Source: Diploscapter coronatus
Taxonomy: Eukaryota; Nematoda; Chromadorea; Rhabditida; Rhabditidae
Assembly: GCA_964036155.1 (NCBI GenBank)
Contig: OZ038422.1
Coordinates: forward strand, 30,961,201 to 31,025,200
Reading direction: 5' to 3'
Length of the DNA: 64,000 bases
Shown here: one piece after another, positions 11,465 through 23,900 of the stretch
Layout of the letters: every line of letters begins with the position of its first letter
How positions within the stretch are numbered: position 1 is the first letter of the stretch
Made by a program: the position numbers and the translations under genes
The notes under the pieces: generated by a model
Database searches by the model: none
Seen by the model: only the letters and a program-made list of their open reading frames with translations
What the model was told of the DNA's origin: nothing

Positions 11465-14400
11465 ATGAAGGAGATATCGCATATTTTCCTCGTTTTCTTC
11501 TTCTCCACATCGGTTTACCTGGGATCGTCAGACACCCCTCCCAACAATGGTAATTTTTCTTCCATAAATTAAAGGCATTAAGAAGAATCCAAAGAGAAAT
11601 CGAAGTAAGAACTGATTTTTGCCAACCTATTTGTGATCTCCATCCACACTTAATCCGCCTACTTCTACTCTCCGCTCTTTTCTGCAATATCGCGTATCTT
11701 TTGTTCAGAATCTGGGCATAGGTTGTAAACAGGACTGATCGGAATTAGTTTTCGAATATTTATGACAAAAATATAGGTGAAAATTGACGTATTGACACTC
11801 AGAAACTCAACAAGCCTTGCACGCCATCGCTCATTGTTCTCAACTCGCTCATCGTACCGAATCAAAATGGTCTGAACATGCTCCGCTCAAGTTTCTTTCA
11901 AGCCGCATTGGCTTCGGGTGGGACGGTTTGCAGGTATTATCTTTCAAAACTAAAAATCCTCTTCAATAATATGCACTATGACAAAAATGCTCGTATAATC
12001 CAAAACTCAATGAAAATGAGGTTGAATAAAGTCTGCCTTGAAAGTGAAAAATTTTAAGTACTTATCTTCTGTCAAGGTTGTGCTCCCTAAGGAACGAGTT
12101 AAAGATTCGTCTAGACAATAATAATGCTTGAAGCCTTACACATCAGATACAACTTAGTTTAGAATATCCCGACATATCCTGTGCTAGAGCTGAATTTCTC
12201 ACAGTGCAAGACCACCGAAGATGGAGACTATCTCATTCCTAATGGAATAAGGACGACAAAGATCGAATCGAGGCGAATTAAGAAAATCGAGGATCATCAC
12301 GACAACTTCCGTTCTGTTCTGCAGGCTCGGCAGAGCTCGATCGTTGTCGGCGCCGAAATTCCCATTTCTGGTCCTGTGTCCATCGGAGGTTCACTCAGTG
12401 CTGAATACATCAACATCAAGAAGACGATGACTCGACTCAACACTGGTCTGAACACACTCAACCTCGTCTACGAGGCCTACGAAATGGTCGCGAACGATGG
12501 ACAGATGAAAGTCATTGATTCGTTCCAACACGAAATACAAGGAATCGCAGATGCGTTGAGCAGAGGAATGCCTCAAAAGGCCGAGTACCTTGCACAACTG
12601 ACTGTGAAGCAGTACGGAACGCATTTCGTGACGAAATCGATTATGGGCACTAGTCTGGAATATTTGGAGTACGTCGAGTCAGACGATGGAAGCTCGTTTT
12701 CAAACAAAGGCGCTTCCACCAGCGCCGGCATCAGCATTGGCTTGTCTCGTGTATCTTTTGGAGTCAGCAAAACTAATTCAAAGAATACTATCAAAGAAAC
12801 AGAAAGGTCAAATCAAATTAGACACACCGACGAATTTCGTAAAGGCAATTTCACGTTCACGCGAAATACAGATGACAATGGTGTTGGAATTTACGTGGGT
12901 TAAACTATTTTAATTTTGAAATGATTCTTGCACTGGATTCAATTCCTCTTCCGAGTTTGATTACCGCAATTAAAATTTGCCGAAGTGATAGAGTGGCGGA
13001 ATACGAAGTGGCAAGAGTCTTTCAATAAATAATGGAACGCTTTTCTTCTTAAGTATGTAGTGTATCTATTGTTTTTTTGGAAATACGTTGTGTCACTTAA
13101 CGAAAACCATTCCACCATTTATTCAAAATCACTCCATTATTACACACTCTGTCTCTTCGACGTTCTGATAAATTTAATTGCTCCGATTAAGGATAAAAAA
13201 ACATAAATTCCGAAACTGAAGTACACAAATTTTAACTTCGACTTCGAAATTCGTACCCACAATAAACTTCGAAGTGGATTTAAATAGCTAATCTAACTTC
13301 TAAAGCCTTGAATTGAATCCAGTCATTGTTGCAATGTTTCAAACTAACTAAAACTTCTAGAATTTATCAAAAATATTTTTTAGACGAATCTCGTTGTGGA
13401 AGACATTGCTGACATACGCTTTCATGTGAAGAAATTGTCGGAAGTGTTGAATACGAGAACTTTCCCGCAGTATAATTTGACAGTTCTCGAAGCGGTGAAG
13501 GAAAAGCTTGATTCTGCAATTATTGCCTACTATCAAGCGAACGTCATTCGAGGCTGCACAAATCCCAAGGCAGTCAACTTCAACTTCCAAGTAATTTCAA
13601 TTTCATTATCAGTTATAGAGATTCTTTTAATGTTATTCGAAACAAAGTTGTGAGATGTTGAAAGTTTTAAAGAATCATTCCGAAAATAACTTCTTCCAGA
13701 AAGGAAACCGGTGTTTGGGGCATTTTGAATTCCAACTCATAGCTTCGCACAGCTCTGACCCGAAGAATTCGAAAATTGGCCTCTTGTAGTTGTCATCCCT
13801 TTTCCAATACTATTTCTCTGAAAAGAGAATGGTAATTACAGTGAGCCGAAAATTGACGTCGCTCAAGCAAAGTGAAATGACAGTTGCTTTAGAATTTAGT
13901 AAATCAAAGCATCCACCAATGATTTCTGGAATTCCGATTCGAATCGGGATATGGGAAATATCAATTCTGGGTCGTGGGAAAATTAAAACCCAAATCCGAG
14001 TTTTTAATTGAAACTCCATGCACTCGGTAATTTATGGAGATCTCTGATAAATTATAGGCGAACTATGACGACGGCAGCTGCAAAATTGTGCCTGTCCCGT
14101 ATTTTGGCGGAACCTATATAAACACAACGTTTGAATTCGTTAATCAGCAGAACAGTTCGTTCGACAATGACAATATGAAGATGGCTGAACAAGTACTACA
14201 AACTCGGCTGAAGAATGATCCAGGCTTCAGGGACGATTTATTCGCTGATAACCCGATTACTGGCCAACCTTCTTGTCCGATTGGGTTCGAATCGGTTCTG
14301 CTGTATGCGAAAAACACCACTTTATATGCCAAAGGGAAATCCTTATCTGGATTAGACTATGAGCTAGCTTGGGTATGTTATTTTGGCAGCTTGAACTCAT

Positions 14401-15225
14401 TTATAACCTTCATAAATTTAGGATGACAATGCTACCGCGATCGGAATTCTTAATGCAGATAAAGACGTTTCCTTCAGAGTTCATCGTAACTATAGAGTGT
14501 ACTGGTGTAAAAGAGATCGAAATTTGCCTCCGCCGAAGGATTCGGACATTGCACTTTACGGTGGAGTTTACACAGGTTTGAATTAAGAAGAATGTAATCA
14601 TGATTAGTTGAAATTCCACATCTCTAGTTAGTTTATAAAACTCAACGATATTTGAGAAACCTGTTCAGCATAGTTCTGGATAACAGACAAAATATATAGC
14701 GCTTTATTAAGCACTGAAAAATATCAGGGAACAACAAAAATACCTAATTCAGTCATTTATATATTAAAATAAAAACCAAAGAAAATATCTGCTGGGATGC
14801 AGTTCCTCCCCAGGATTATTGAGATCTTTTGAATATACAAAAATAGTTGCGATTATAGATTATAAAATAAGAATTCATAAAATATCGAAGTTACTTGAGG
14901 AAAAATATTAATATACAAATTACGATAACTTGGCCACAACAATATTCTCATTTCAGCAGAAAATCACACTACTACAGACTGCCCACAACATTATCAGTCT
15001 GTTCATCTCTTCAACAACGCCTTCATTTGCCTTAGCAAGAATTCTCCAATTGCTCAAAGATCGAGCATTGAATTTGGTGGATTTTCGTCGTGTTTCACGT
15101 CCCAATATCAAAGTTGTCCCGAGGGTTATGCTCATATCAAATTCGATATTAAAAAAAGCGAAACTGGCGTCTTATGTCCTTTGCTTATTTGCACATTGTC
15201 CAAAGCACCGGATAGTGGACAGTGA
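11465..15225 (+). CDS. MPEG1/perforin-2-like MACPF protein, copy A (single C-terminal module)
   Basis: Seven exons close in phase: 11465-11549, 11803-11933, 12163-12894, 13384-13590, 14058-14372, 14422-14575 and 14957-15225, giving about 630 aa. Exon 1 encodes a hydrophobic signal peptide (MKEISHIFLVFFFSTS). Exon 2 ends with the family motif GFGWDGLQ. Exon 3 (residues about 73-316) is the MACPF domain, with YGTHFV at about residue 223. Exons 4-5 carry the Cys-containing GCTNP...NFNFQ/ANYDDGSC junction and YFGG motif that lead into the P2-type domain of MPEG1. Exons 6-7 complete that domain (WCKRDR, LYGGVYT, EFGGFSSC). In the family these are innate-immune pore-forming effectors of endolysosomes. 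The usual C-terminal membrane segment is not seen: the frame stops after KAPDSGQ. Confidence 0.85.
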
Positions 15226-15425
15226 TATGAAAGCATCCAAAAACAAGCTGCCTCCCTATTTTTCATACATTTTTCCAATAAGACTGACCCAGTAGAAATT
15301 ATCATATAATCAGGAAACACATTCTAGTATAAATCATCTTTTATTTACCTAAACATTCACATTGAAAAGATTTTGAAGACCTTTCGTGGCCTTCATTTAT
15401 CGTACCCACACCTATTTGTATATAA

Positions 15426-15558
15426 TTGATTGAGAGAGAACGTCGATAATTAAAAATTACGCTGTTCGCCTCGTTTCTCTTCTACGCGACTCGCTACTTC
15501 GCTCCTTCAAATTCTATTTTTAATTGTGAAATGAATATCGACTTTCTCTCCAATCAAT
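15426..15558. repeat. Foldback sequence near the inner end of arm A
   Basis: About 130 bp ending in imperfect inverted repeats (TTGATTGAGAGAGAACGTCGAT at the left, ATCGACTTTCTCTCCAATCA at the right). The equivalent in arm B is 27002-27126, where the two ends match each other better. It was therefore inserted before the segmental duplication. Probably a small MITE. Confidence 0.6.
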
Positions 15559-15769
15559 GATCACATCAAAATTTGGAGAATATTTTTGATTATGACGATA
15601 ATAAAAATGAATTATTCAATTTTTTAAGTTAATTAGTAAGTAAACTTCAATTGATTGTTGTGCTATGAAGATTTCGGTTTGAATTTCGTACAATTCAATA
15701 AAATATTTTACGATTTATAAATAGAAATCCCAGAATGCCAAAATTAGCATTCGAATTGAGTCTGTAGCG

Positions 15770-16201
15770 TTGTCCAACAAAATCTTTGGTGGACAACGCA
15801 CGCCCTCCCTCTCGCGAACACATAGCTTCATTACTAGATCGAGTGTTCTTCCGATCGGTCGACTTCCAAACGACAGCTACTCTCGTCAACAACAAAGGTT
15901 CCGAAGAAGCAACACGAGAGAACTCCTACAGAAATACGATGTTGGACGTTCACATGAACAGGCCCAATGTGTTGTCAAAAAAGTGTTCAGAGTACGGTCG
16001 CAAACAAATGAGCATGAAATTTTGAGCACAACAGAAAATGAATATCAAAAACTCCGTTTTCCGACGCCACCATTTCCATGTCCTTCTCATGTTTACATTT
16101 TACGAGCAGAATCTGAACATGTCCTTACGAAACGTCCAACATCATCAAAGTGTACGTTCTTAAAATCACTTGGCAAAGAATTCGCAAGGAAGAAAAAATA
16201 A
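15770..16201 (+). CDS. Open frame of 143 codons, doubtful
   Basis: A single uninterrupted frame just inside the spacer between the inverted-repeat arms, rich in Arg, Ser and Lys, with no signal peptide, membrane segment or recognised motif. A second plus frame of 79 codons overlaps it (15786-16025), so coding potential is ambiguous. It ends about 70 nt before the next gene and could equally be its upstream region. Confidence 0.2.
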   Translation: MSNKIFGGQRTPSLSRTHSFITRSSVLPIGRLPNDSYSRQQQRFRRSNTRELLQKYDVGRSHEQAQCVVKKVFRVRSQTNEHEILSTTENEYQKLRFPTPPFPCPSHVYILRAESEHVLTKRPTSSKCTFLKSLGKEFARKKK

Positions 16202-16273
16202 TTTCATAAGCTACTTAATATTTTCACGCTTCAGCCACCTCCATTTGACATTCGAAAATCAACAACTTGAACA

Positions 16274-16871
16274 ATGGGAGACAAGTCGGCTTACATGTCT
16301 GCGGGAGGATACACCAGCTCGGGGTAACGAATCGGACAGCTTGTCGAAATGGAAATGACGACGGAGCGTTTCCTTTCTCAAACTACGGCTATCATTTGCC
16401 AATTACTCGCCCCATCAAACTCCCTTCAAATCAAGCCAATAATGACGTTTCTTGCAGATACATGGGCAACAACGCTGACATGACGGGGTTCCGCCACGAG
16501 GGCTACGCGAGCCAGAGCCAGCCGAACCACCAGGGATGGGTGTCGACGGGCGAATTCGGATCGGCCTTCCCCACTGGCATGCAGTCCACGGCGAGCGCTG
16601 GAACTGGATATGGAGGTGTTGATCTTCGCTCTAATTGTCCACAAGTTCTGAAATTTGTGTCCGTATCAAAGAAATTTCTGAAAATTTCCTTCCGCAGTTT
16701 CACAACTGGAAATTTCTTCCTTGAATGCCAAATCCCTCGATTTCAGGCGGTAGTGGCAATCAGTCGTGCTACATGCCTGTGAATCCGTCGACGGCGAATG
16801 CCGGAGCGTCTGCGGGTCAGGGCGGCAACCTGCAACTTAACAATGCCAGCTGCTATATGGGTAACCTCTGA
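16274..16871 (+). CDS. Small Gly/Ser/Tyr-rich protein, function unknown
   Basis: Exons 16274-16323, 16458-16615 and 16747-16871 (TGA) close in phase and give about 110 aa. The composition is Gly, Ser, Tyr, Asn and Met rich. Short related phrases recur (YMSAGGY, YMGNN, SCYMPVN, SCYMGN), which suggests a degenerate internal repeat around Tyr-Met. No signal peptide or membrane segment is seen, and I recognise no family. An alternative donor (GGTAACC at 16860) would extend it, but no good downstream exon is apparent. It faces the collagen gene tail-to-tail. Confidence 0.55.
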
Positions 16872-17043
16872 ATGCATACTGCCCAATTGGCTCTAGAAAA
16901 GTTCAGAATAGGATATTTTTGATCCAAAATCGAAGCTGGCCTAATTTTTTTTCAAAATCAATATTCTAACGTCCCTGAATATGGTAGTTTCTATCTAGAA
17001 TATTTCAAATTAGACTATGATATTATCTGAAGATACACTTTTA

Positions 17044-17313
17044 GGGTGCGTTCATACTTTTGACATCGTGTCAGTGTAAAATGTCAAAAATAGCGAGCAT
17101 AAATGAGAGAAAACAGAAGATAAGTACATAACGCATTTTGAAAAGTGATAAAAAGTTGAGAAATTTGATATCAAAACCGCTCGATGTCAAAAAATTTTGA
17201 CACAACTCGCATAAATTTGACATTTGTATCGATACTATCTTTTCTCCCTCTCCTCTTTCCATACTATTTCTTCATTTTGACACTGATACGATGTCAAAAG
17301 TATAAATGCACCC
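17044..17313. mobile_element. MITE, 270 bp, with about 48-bp terminal inverted repeats
   Basis: The left end GGGTGCGTTCATACTTTTGA and the right end (reverse complement GGGTGCATTTATACTTTTGA) match over about 48 bp. The element is flanked by TTA on both sides, a likely target-site duplication. No coding capacity. It lies between the convergent 3' ends of the small Gly/Ser/Tyr gene and the collagen gene. Confidence 0.75.
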
Positions 17314-17934
17314 TTATACACACTAATGCAACGTCTTCAGCTCCGAAGTAATCGTCGGACAGTTGCTATTCTGCGTCTCTGCTCCTCATCCCCTGCACTC
17401 TCTACCCTGCTTTGTCTTCTCTGCATCTCTGCTCTCTCTCTCTTCCTCTCCTCTCCTTTTCGCTCCGCCCACGCAACGGTTCATTTCATCGTCTGCAATA
17501 AATTCTAGGGGCAAATCGTATTTTTGTTGATTTGAAAAATTTCGGAAAAATGAAAACCAATTCTAGACCTGTTGTTTTTTGATTTCTTCAGTGCAGAAAT
17601 TAGCTTACAATGCGTAATGAACAGAAATAATTTATTCCTCGTCACCAAGTCTACACGTTATAAAATACAAAATGTACATGAAGTTGACCAAGGCAGTGGA
17701 CCAGAGAATCAGGTCTTTGGCAGTTGTTGATTCAACAGGATCAGAGCTAAAATCCCAATAATAATATTTTTAACAAACTTATTCTGTAGAATTTTTATAT
17801 TTATCAAGAGGCTACTTGGAAAATTCACCGAATTTGGAGATGGAATTTTTTGTCTTTGCCTTTTTCCACTAAGTGGCTGTTTCAAAAATGTTCCAATTCG
17901 TGAAAAATTTGAATATATCATCAAATGGTATAAG

Positions 17935-20900
17935 CTATCGGCAAGTGTATGCCATTTCTGAGTCTTCACCCTTCTGGAGCAAACAGGTTTTTCATTTCTT
18001 TATCAAAATTCAATTGTTATTTAATGGAGGCTTTTAATTTTAAAGGAAAACGTAGAACTGGGATACTTCGAAAAAGTGAAGGCATGAAAATGGCAAATTT
18101 GTCATCAGTTTATACGCATTGAGGATGTATTCAAATTTTTTAAGGTCAGCCACTTCGTGGAAAGCAGAAGATTCAGAAACACTGATATTTTCATTTCTGA
18201 AGCTTCGTCAAGAGATTGGTTTAAAGATACTTACAAGGCGATATGCCGTGGCGGCGCCCGGTGGTGAGGCGTATCTCGGGAAGTTGCCGAACGGATTTGG
18301 GGGCGTCTGCAACTGTCACATTTAGAGTATGACTACTGCCTAATAAGATGACGGTGCTAGATTTACCCGTCGTAGCATTTCACCGACTGGTAGTGCTCCA
18401 TAGGACCCAGATGCCATAACTCGGACATTGTATCCCTGAAATAGGCGATGTAATTGATGAGAAATAAATATTCGTACTTTTGATTAATGACAAATCCCGA
18501 ATTCACATTTTCCAGTTGATCTCTTACCTTCTTTGGAAGAAGTTTTTCTTTTTCTCAAGAGACGTTTATCGAAATCTCGCGACAAGTTAGGAGCAGAATC
18601 TTGTCGATGTTATCATTTAATATTTTGCCATTAAAAAACTGTTGCATGTTTTCTAGAATTTTTTGACTACTCTTATCCTTACCTGTCTTGTTTGAAGCTG
18701 CCTGGAGTAGCTGGTTGGTGCGTGCGCTCTGGCTCCAACATGCTGTGAATGCTGCTGCGTTGCGGGGACATGCTCGTGCTGCGACGACTCAGTCGCTGCA
18801 TTGGAATGGCCTGCAGACGAGCCGGACGACTGACTTCTGTAGGACTGAGACGTGGACGGTGCGGAGGCACCAAAGTGCGAGGACAAAGAACCGCCGCCAA
18901 CGCCGCTGTAGTCGTTGCTGTTGGATCGGTCTGAAGTAGTACTTTATCAATATGTATGCTTGGCATTTCATTTTCTCCCTATCGCCTGTCAAAAAGTAGT
19001 TCGTTTGTGTGCTGATAACAATTTGTAGTTTAGTAAAAAAAGTTCCTTAACCATTATAATTCATGGTGAAAATGTCCAAATCTTTTTGATCTCCACCCAC
19101 ACCTACCCGCAATATTCGTTCAGTTTCTTCACAAATTTTGATTTGGCAAACCTAGGTTTAGATTACGAGTAGATGGATGATCACAAAGGGTCCGATATTG
19201 ATTATGGAAAATGCTCAAAAATATGTGTAGATGTTCTGTTTGTTGTGAATGGCAAAGGGTTGTTCTTGCCAATAGTGGTTTCAACGCTTGTTTCTCAAGT
19301 TGACTGAAGACCCTTTTTTATCACAACACGGAGAAACTTTTTGACGTTTGTGTTAGACGTAGCAAACGGAAAATCGATATTTTTCTCCAATATATCGAAT
19401 AATTTTCTAGAATATACCTCTACTCCCAGATCCCACAGGTCTGTCGGCATACCCGAGTGCCTCGAGTTGTGCGGCGTCGTAGCCCGGCTTTCTTCCTGCT
19501 GGACGATGCGCAGTCTCATAGCCGGATGCCTGTTGCGAGTTGTCGCGGAAGTTTCCGGCAGCCGAGTAGTCGCCAGCATGTTTGGGTGCTATCGGCTGAA
19601 TCTCTTTGTAGTCGATTGTCTGAGGTCTGTCGGGCAGGTCAGAATAGGAAGGCAACGGAACTAGAGAGTCGTCGGAATTTCCGGTTGGTGGCTGAAGATC
19701 CGCGCTGTGAGAATAACCAGATTTAGAGGAATATGCTCTAGAAGATTGACTTCCAGAACTGTCGTAGCTCGAAGAAGTAGGAGTAGGGTGGGGAGCTGAG
19801 GGTCGTTTCGAATCAGAGCTGTACGAATTGCTGATCAATTGCTCAGGCAATTCGCCGTATTCGGTGCGTGGGTCGCTATAGGTGCCCGGCGGAATATGCG
19901 AGGGTCGATCGTTTGATGGAGTGCAGTGCGAGCAGGAACCTAAAATTCGATAAATGATAGTTGAAGATCAAATATTCAAGTTCGAAAATCTTGGAGGGCG
20001 AAAAAGGGAGACGAACAATGATCTCGAAAAATTTTACTCTACGCGCTACCCCCTAACATAGCTCATAACAAACTGTGCGACACTTTGAACATCAAATATT
20101 TACGAGTCAAATAGCGTAGAATGGAAATCTGAAACCCCTTCAACCCTAGAGCCTATTTCGCCTGAACTCGATGTCACTATAAATTCGAAACGCCAACGAA
20201 CTCATCTCAAACGATAGGGGATACCGAGATACAAGAGGAAGAATCTGGTACGTGAACTTGGTGCATCTAGATACGAAGGAAACTTCTTATTCCTTGCTTC
20301 CAAAATTTCAAATTTCATGTCTGATACTTTAATCTCCGTACTCAAACTTTCGCAGTCAACATGTTTAATAAATCAGGAAATTTTGTCATCGAAAGGAAAA
20401 TATTTTCGCCCAAAAAGTGATAAGAAAATTGGACGCTTCAAAGTTTCAATGATGTCAAAACCGTAAAGAGGTACTGCGTAAATAGGCTTCAAAATGTATC
20501 GATGAAGAAGTGCGTTTTGATGGGATAAAACAATTTTTCTAGAAGATAGAAGAGATGAATTGATGTGGCGTTCGTTCTAAATTCAAGAATTCAAGAAGCG
20601 CCCATTTCCGATTTCCTTCTTCTTCGATATTTCTCTCACTTCTCATTGTCAATTGACCTCTACAAGCGAAGAGGCAAAGCATCAAACGCCTTTTTCATCG
20701 ACGATGATTGTTGTCCTTGGGAGAGACTAAAGAAACGTGAAAAGGAAGGAGAAAAAAGAAAGGGATGGAAAAATGAGAAAGATGCAAACAGATGACAGTC
20801 GCCATTCAAACTATTCGAACGTGAAAAACCGCCAAACTCAAAAACTACCGCGATTTGTGCATTGTGAAGAGGAAATACAGTCTACTATTCGAACTATTCG

Positions 20901-23900
20901 AAATTGTCAATGAATTTTAGAAATGTTCAAGAAGTTAAAGGTCAAAGAAAATAGATTTTTAATTGTCAAAGCAATGATGAAACTCGCTTGAATAGTATGA
21001 ATTGACAGACGGTTTGTAAGATATGAAACGACGGCACGATCTTTTTAGAATATGACGTCGCGATTCTCTAAACAAAAAGAATGGCGCTTCCTAATCAATT
21101 GAAAATGGTCTGTTATATTATAAAATGGTTGTCCCATAGAATGCCGTCGTGTCTTATTATTCAAGTTGTCAAATCGACAATAAGAATTACCGATCAACCT
21201 AAGGAACTAGTGGTGAATCAATAAATCAGCAAAGCCTTTTTGACAGGGAAACGGAACGACGCTGGTCTATGAAGATCGGGCAATTACTTTTATGGTAGAA
21301 GAAGATTTCCTCATATGGATGGATCAACGAACAAGCGACAATAACTTGAAGATCAACCTAATTCTTTGTTCGAATGAATCATATGAAAGCTTCATTGAGA
21401 TGCTGCGTAAGAGATAGGGATCTTTTTTACCTAATTTCGACCAAAGATTGAAATTTTTTTTGCTTTGCGAGAAGAACTTAGAAAACGAAACCAGTCGATT
21501 AGATTTTATCACAATTCATTCTTCAAAAGGTGATTGACAGTGAAAAAATAGTTTACCTTTGCCTCCGACCGGACCGATCGTACCAGGAGGCTGAAATTTA
21601 CGATATTTTATTTCAAAAAACAAATTAACCAACCCCAGGATTCCCTCTTCTACCTTCGCGTCCTCTGTAAATCACTTCATCAGTTTTAGTTCATGAAAAT
21701 TTAAACCTTTCGCCTGGTGCTCCCTAAAATCATTTTTTAAACATACTTTTGAAGAAGTAACTACAAACCGGTGATCCCTTTATGCCTTGCCTACCAGGAA
21801 GACCATCTCTGAAATCGTCAAAATTAGGACGCCTTAGTTTTTAAAGGGAAAAAATCATGTGTACGACAAAATTTGCCATTTCCTTACACACAGATCTAGG
21901 ACAACTATTGACTTCTTTGCTCGAAAATGGCAAATATTTGCTCTGTGATGGCGAGTTTTGCCCGGAACTTTCACCCCTTTTTCTTTTTCTTCTTCCCGAT
22001 CTCTCATCATTTTATCATCGCGCAAAATTCACCCATTCTTTTCACTTTCAGGGTATGGGTGAAGATGGATTTGATACGGACTTTGAAAGGAGATCAATGA
22101 AAATCACATGAAATAGAGCTGAATAGATTCACTTTTGAGACAATAATGGAACAAAGATATGAAACAAGTAAACGAAGAAGGAAAGGGGAATGGATTACAT
22201 GACGACTGATGTTGGAAATTCCCATCTTTGTTTCTCTTCCCTCTCTTTTTCATCTTTGTTACTTTCTTTATCTCTCAATCTTCTCATATCCTACGTTCTC
22301 ACGATGCTCTCTATTTCTCTAGATGAAATGAGAAGATCAAAATAGAAATGGATGATGAAATAGTACTGATAATGAAGAGGAAGAAAGAAAGGGAGCCAAA
22401 ATCGCCGGTGGTCAAATAGGAAAATGGAAAATGAAGAGAGAAGGAGAGTGAACAGAAAATGAGAAAAGGAATGAATAGAGTCAAACAGACTAACAGAGAC
22501 GAGCCGGCTTGGCTACTTTCCCTTTTCTCTTTCTCTCTTCTCTATCATTGCATCGTTATCTCTAAACTTCATATTTTTTGTCTTTTTTTTTATAAGCGCA
22601 TCAAATTTATCTGCTCGTAGCGAAAGACGCGACCGAAAATCGTGCCATTATCTAAATGTTTTGCCCTTAACCGATGCTTTGTGTTTTCAATTTCAAATGT
22701 ACAGCACCAAATGAAGATAATATTCTACGCAGTAAACAAACGGCTAAATTATGAAATGTGTTGAGTGGTGAAATTATGAAGCTGCACTGGTAAAGGCTTG
22801 CTGAATTTTCCTATCCAGAGTATAAATTTAACATTCCATCTAGAAATGTTTTCAATGTAAAAGAAAATTGAAAGCTGATATCCGCATTGTTAGAACGAAA
22901 TGAGTTAGAATAGATTTGAATTGAAATTTGTGCTCCATATTTACATACTCACACTCTCGAAATTATTGATCACGATTTTGCCCTAAAGATGGATTATTTT
23001 CAGGATTCGATCCTGATTGAAAAAATTCGAATAATTTGACTTAATATGGGAAAAATATCCCGATTTCGAATAAAAATCTCAAATCCGCTTTCCTATCAAC
23101 CCAAATTGGTGCCCTAAAAAGAGTACGCGCATACTATTGACTTTTCATCCCACTTGTTCAGCTTTGAATTGATAAGAATAGCTTCGAAAGATGATAAATG
23201 ATCAAGCTAGTGATAAATCGACGCAGAAAAATGAATATCAATGAATAGAATAGATGTTTTTGTATAAGAGAAAAAGAATTCTCATTGAAATGAATCAAAT
23301 GATCGATCGTCTGGTCGAAACTAACGCGATGGTTTTGAATTTCCAGCAAAAGAAAGAAAATCATTTGATGAGATGTTTCCTTTGAAAAACATGCGGGAAA
23401 ATTGAATGAATGAATGGTTGAAAGTTCGCGTATAATGGCGACGAAACCGATCATATGTTGTGGGAAAATGATTTTTATTTGAAATTTTACCCAATTCACC
23501 CACATTCTACGTAGAAAACTCACCAACTTTTCTTCTTAATAATATTTCACCCTCAAACTTGCAAATTTTACAAAACACGAAAAAATAACGTGAACGAGGA
23601 GGGAAACAAGTTTGAGAGACAGATAATTCACGTTGGCATAATTGCGAAATGAAAAAGTGCGCATGGGAAGGTAAGAGTTGTTATTCTGTCATTGAGGAAG
23701 GAAGGAAGAAAATATTTGTATCGAGTAGCATCTCTGTTCAAATTCGAGACGGCTGAATTATGATTTTTTCGAACTATTTGAACATTTGAAAATTTTTACG
23801 CTATCTTCAGAAATATCTATTGTGTGAGGGTATGATGGTATTTTGAATGGAGTCTCAATATTTCATTAATGAAATTTCGATACATTGTCTATTGCCTGTG

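Larger units (their letters stand above)
10880..15627. repeat. Inverted-duplication arm A (carries MPEG1-like gene A)
   Basis: This segment matches the reverse complement of 26936-34425. The outer boundary is near 10880 (partner about 34425, shared AAAGTCGTTGATCA) and the inner boundary is near 15627 (partner about 26936, shared GATAATAAAAATGAATT-like end). Similarity includes intergenic DNA, introns and exons, so it is a segmental genomic duplication and not a retrocopy. Arm A is shorter because arm B holds two extra copies of the C-terminal module plus a 0.76-kb insertion. Confidence 0.85.

Noticed and set aside
11445..11865. Minus-strand ORFs across exon 1, intron 1 and exon 2 of the perforin-2-like genes, conserved in both arms
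   Set aside because: Conservation reflects near-identity of the arms; they are antisense to a well-supported gene.
13810..14019. Conserved ORFs in intron 4 of both perforin-2-like copies (also 31666-31875)
   Set aside because: They lie between phase-matched exons on an intron that is nearly identical in both arms; no coding signature.
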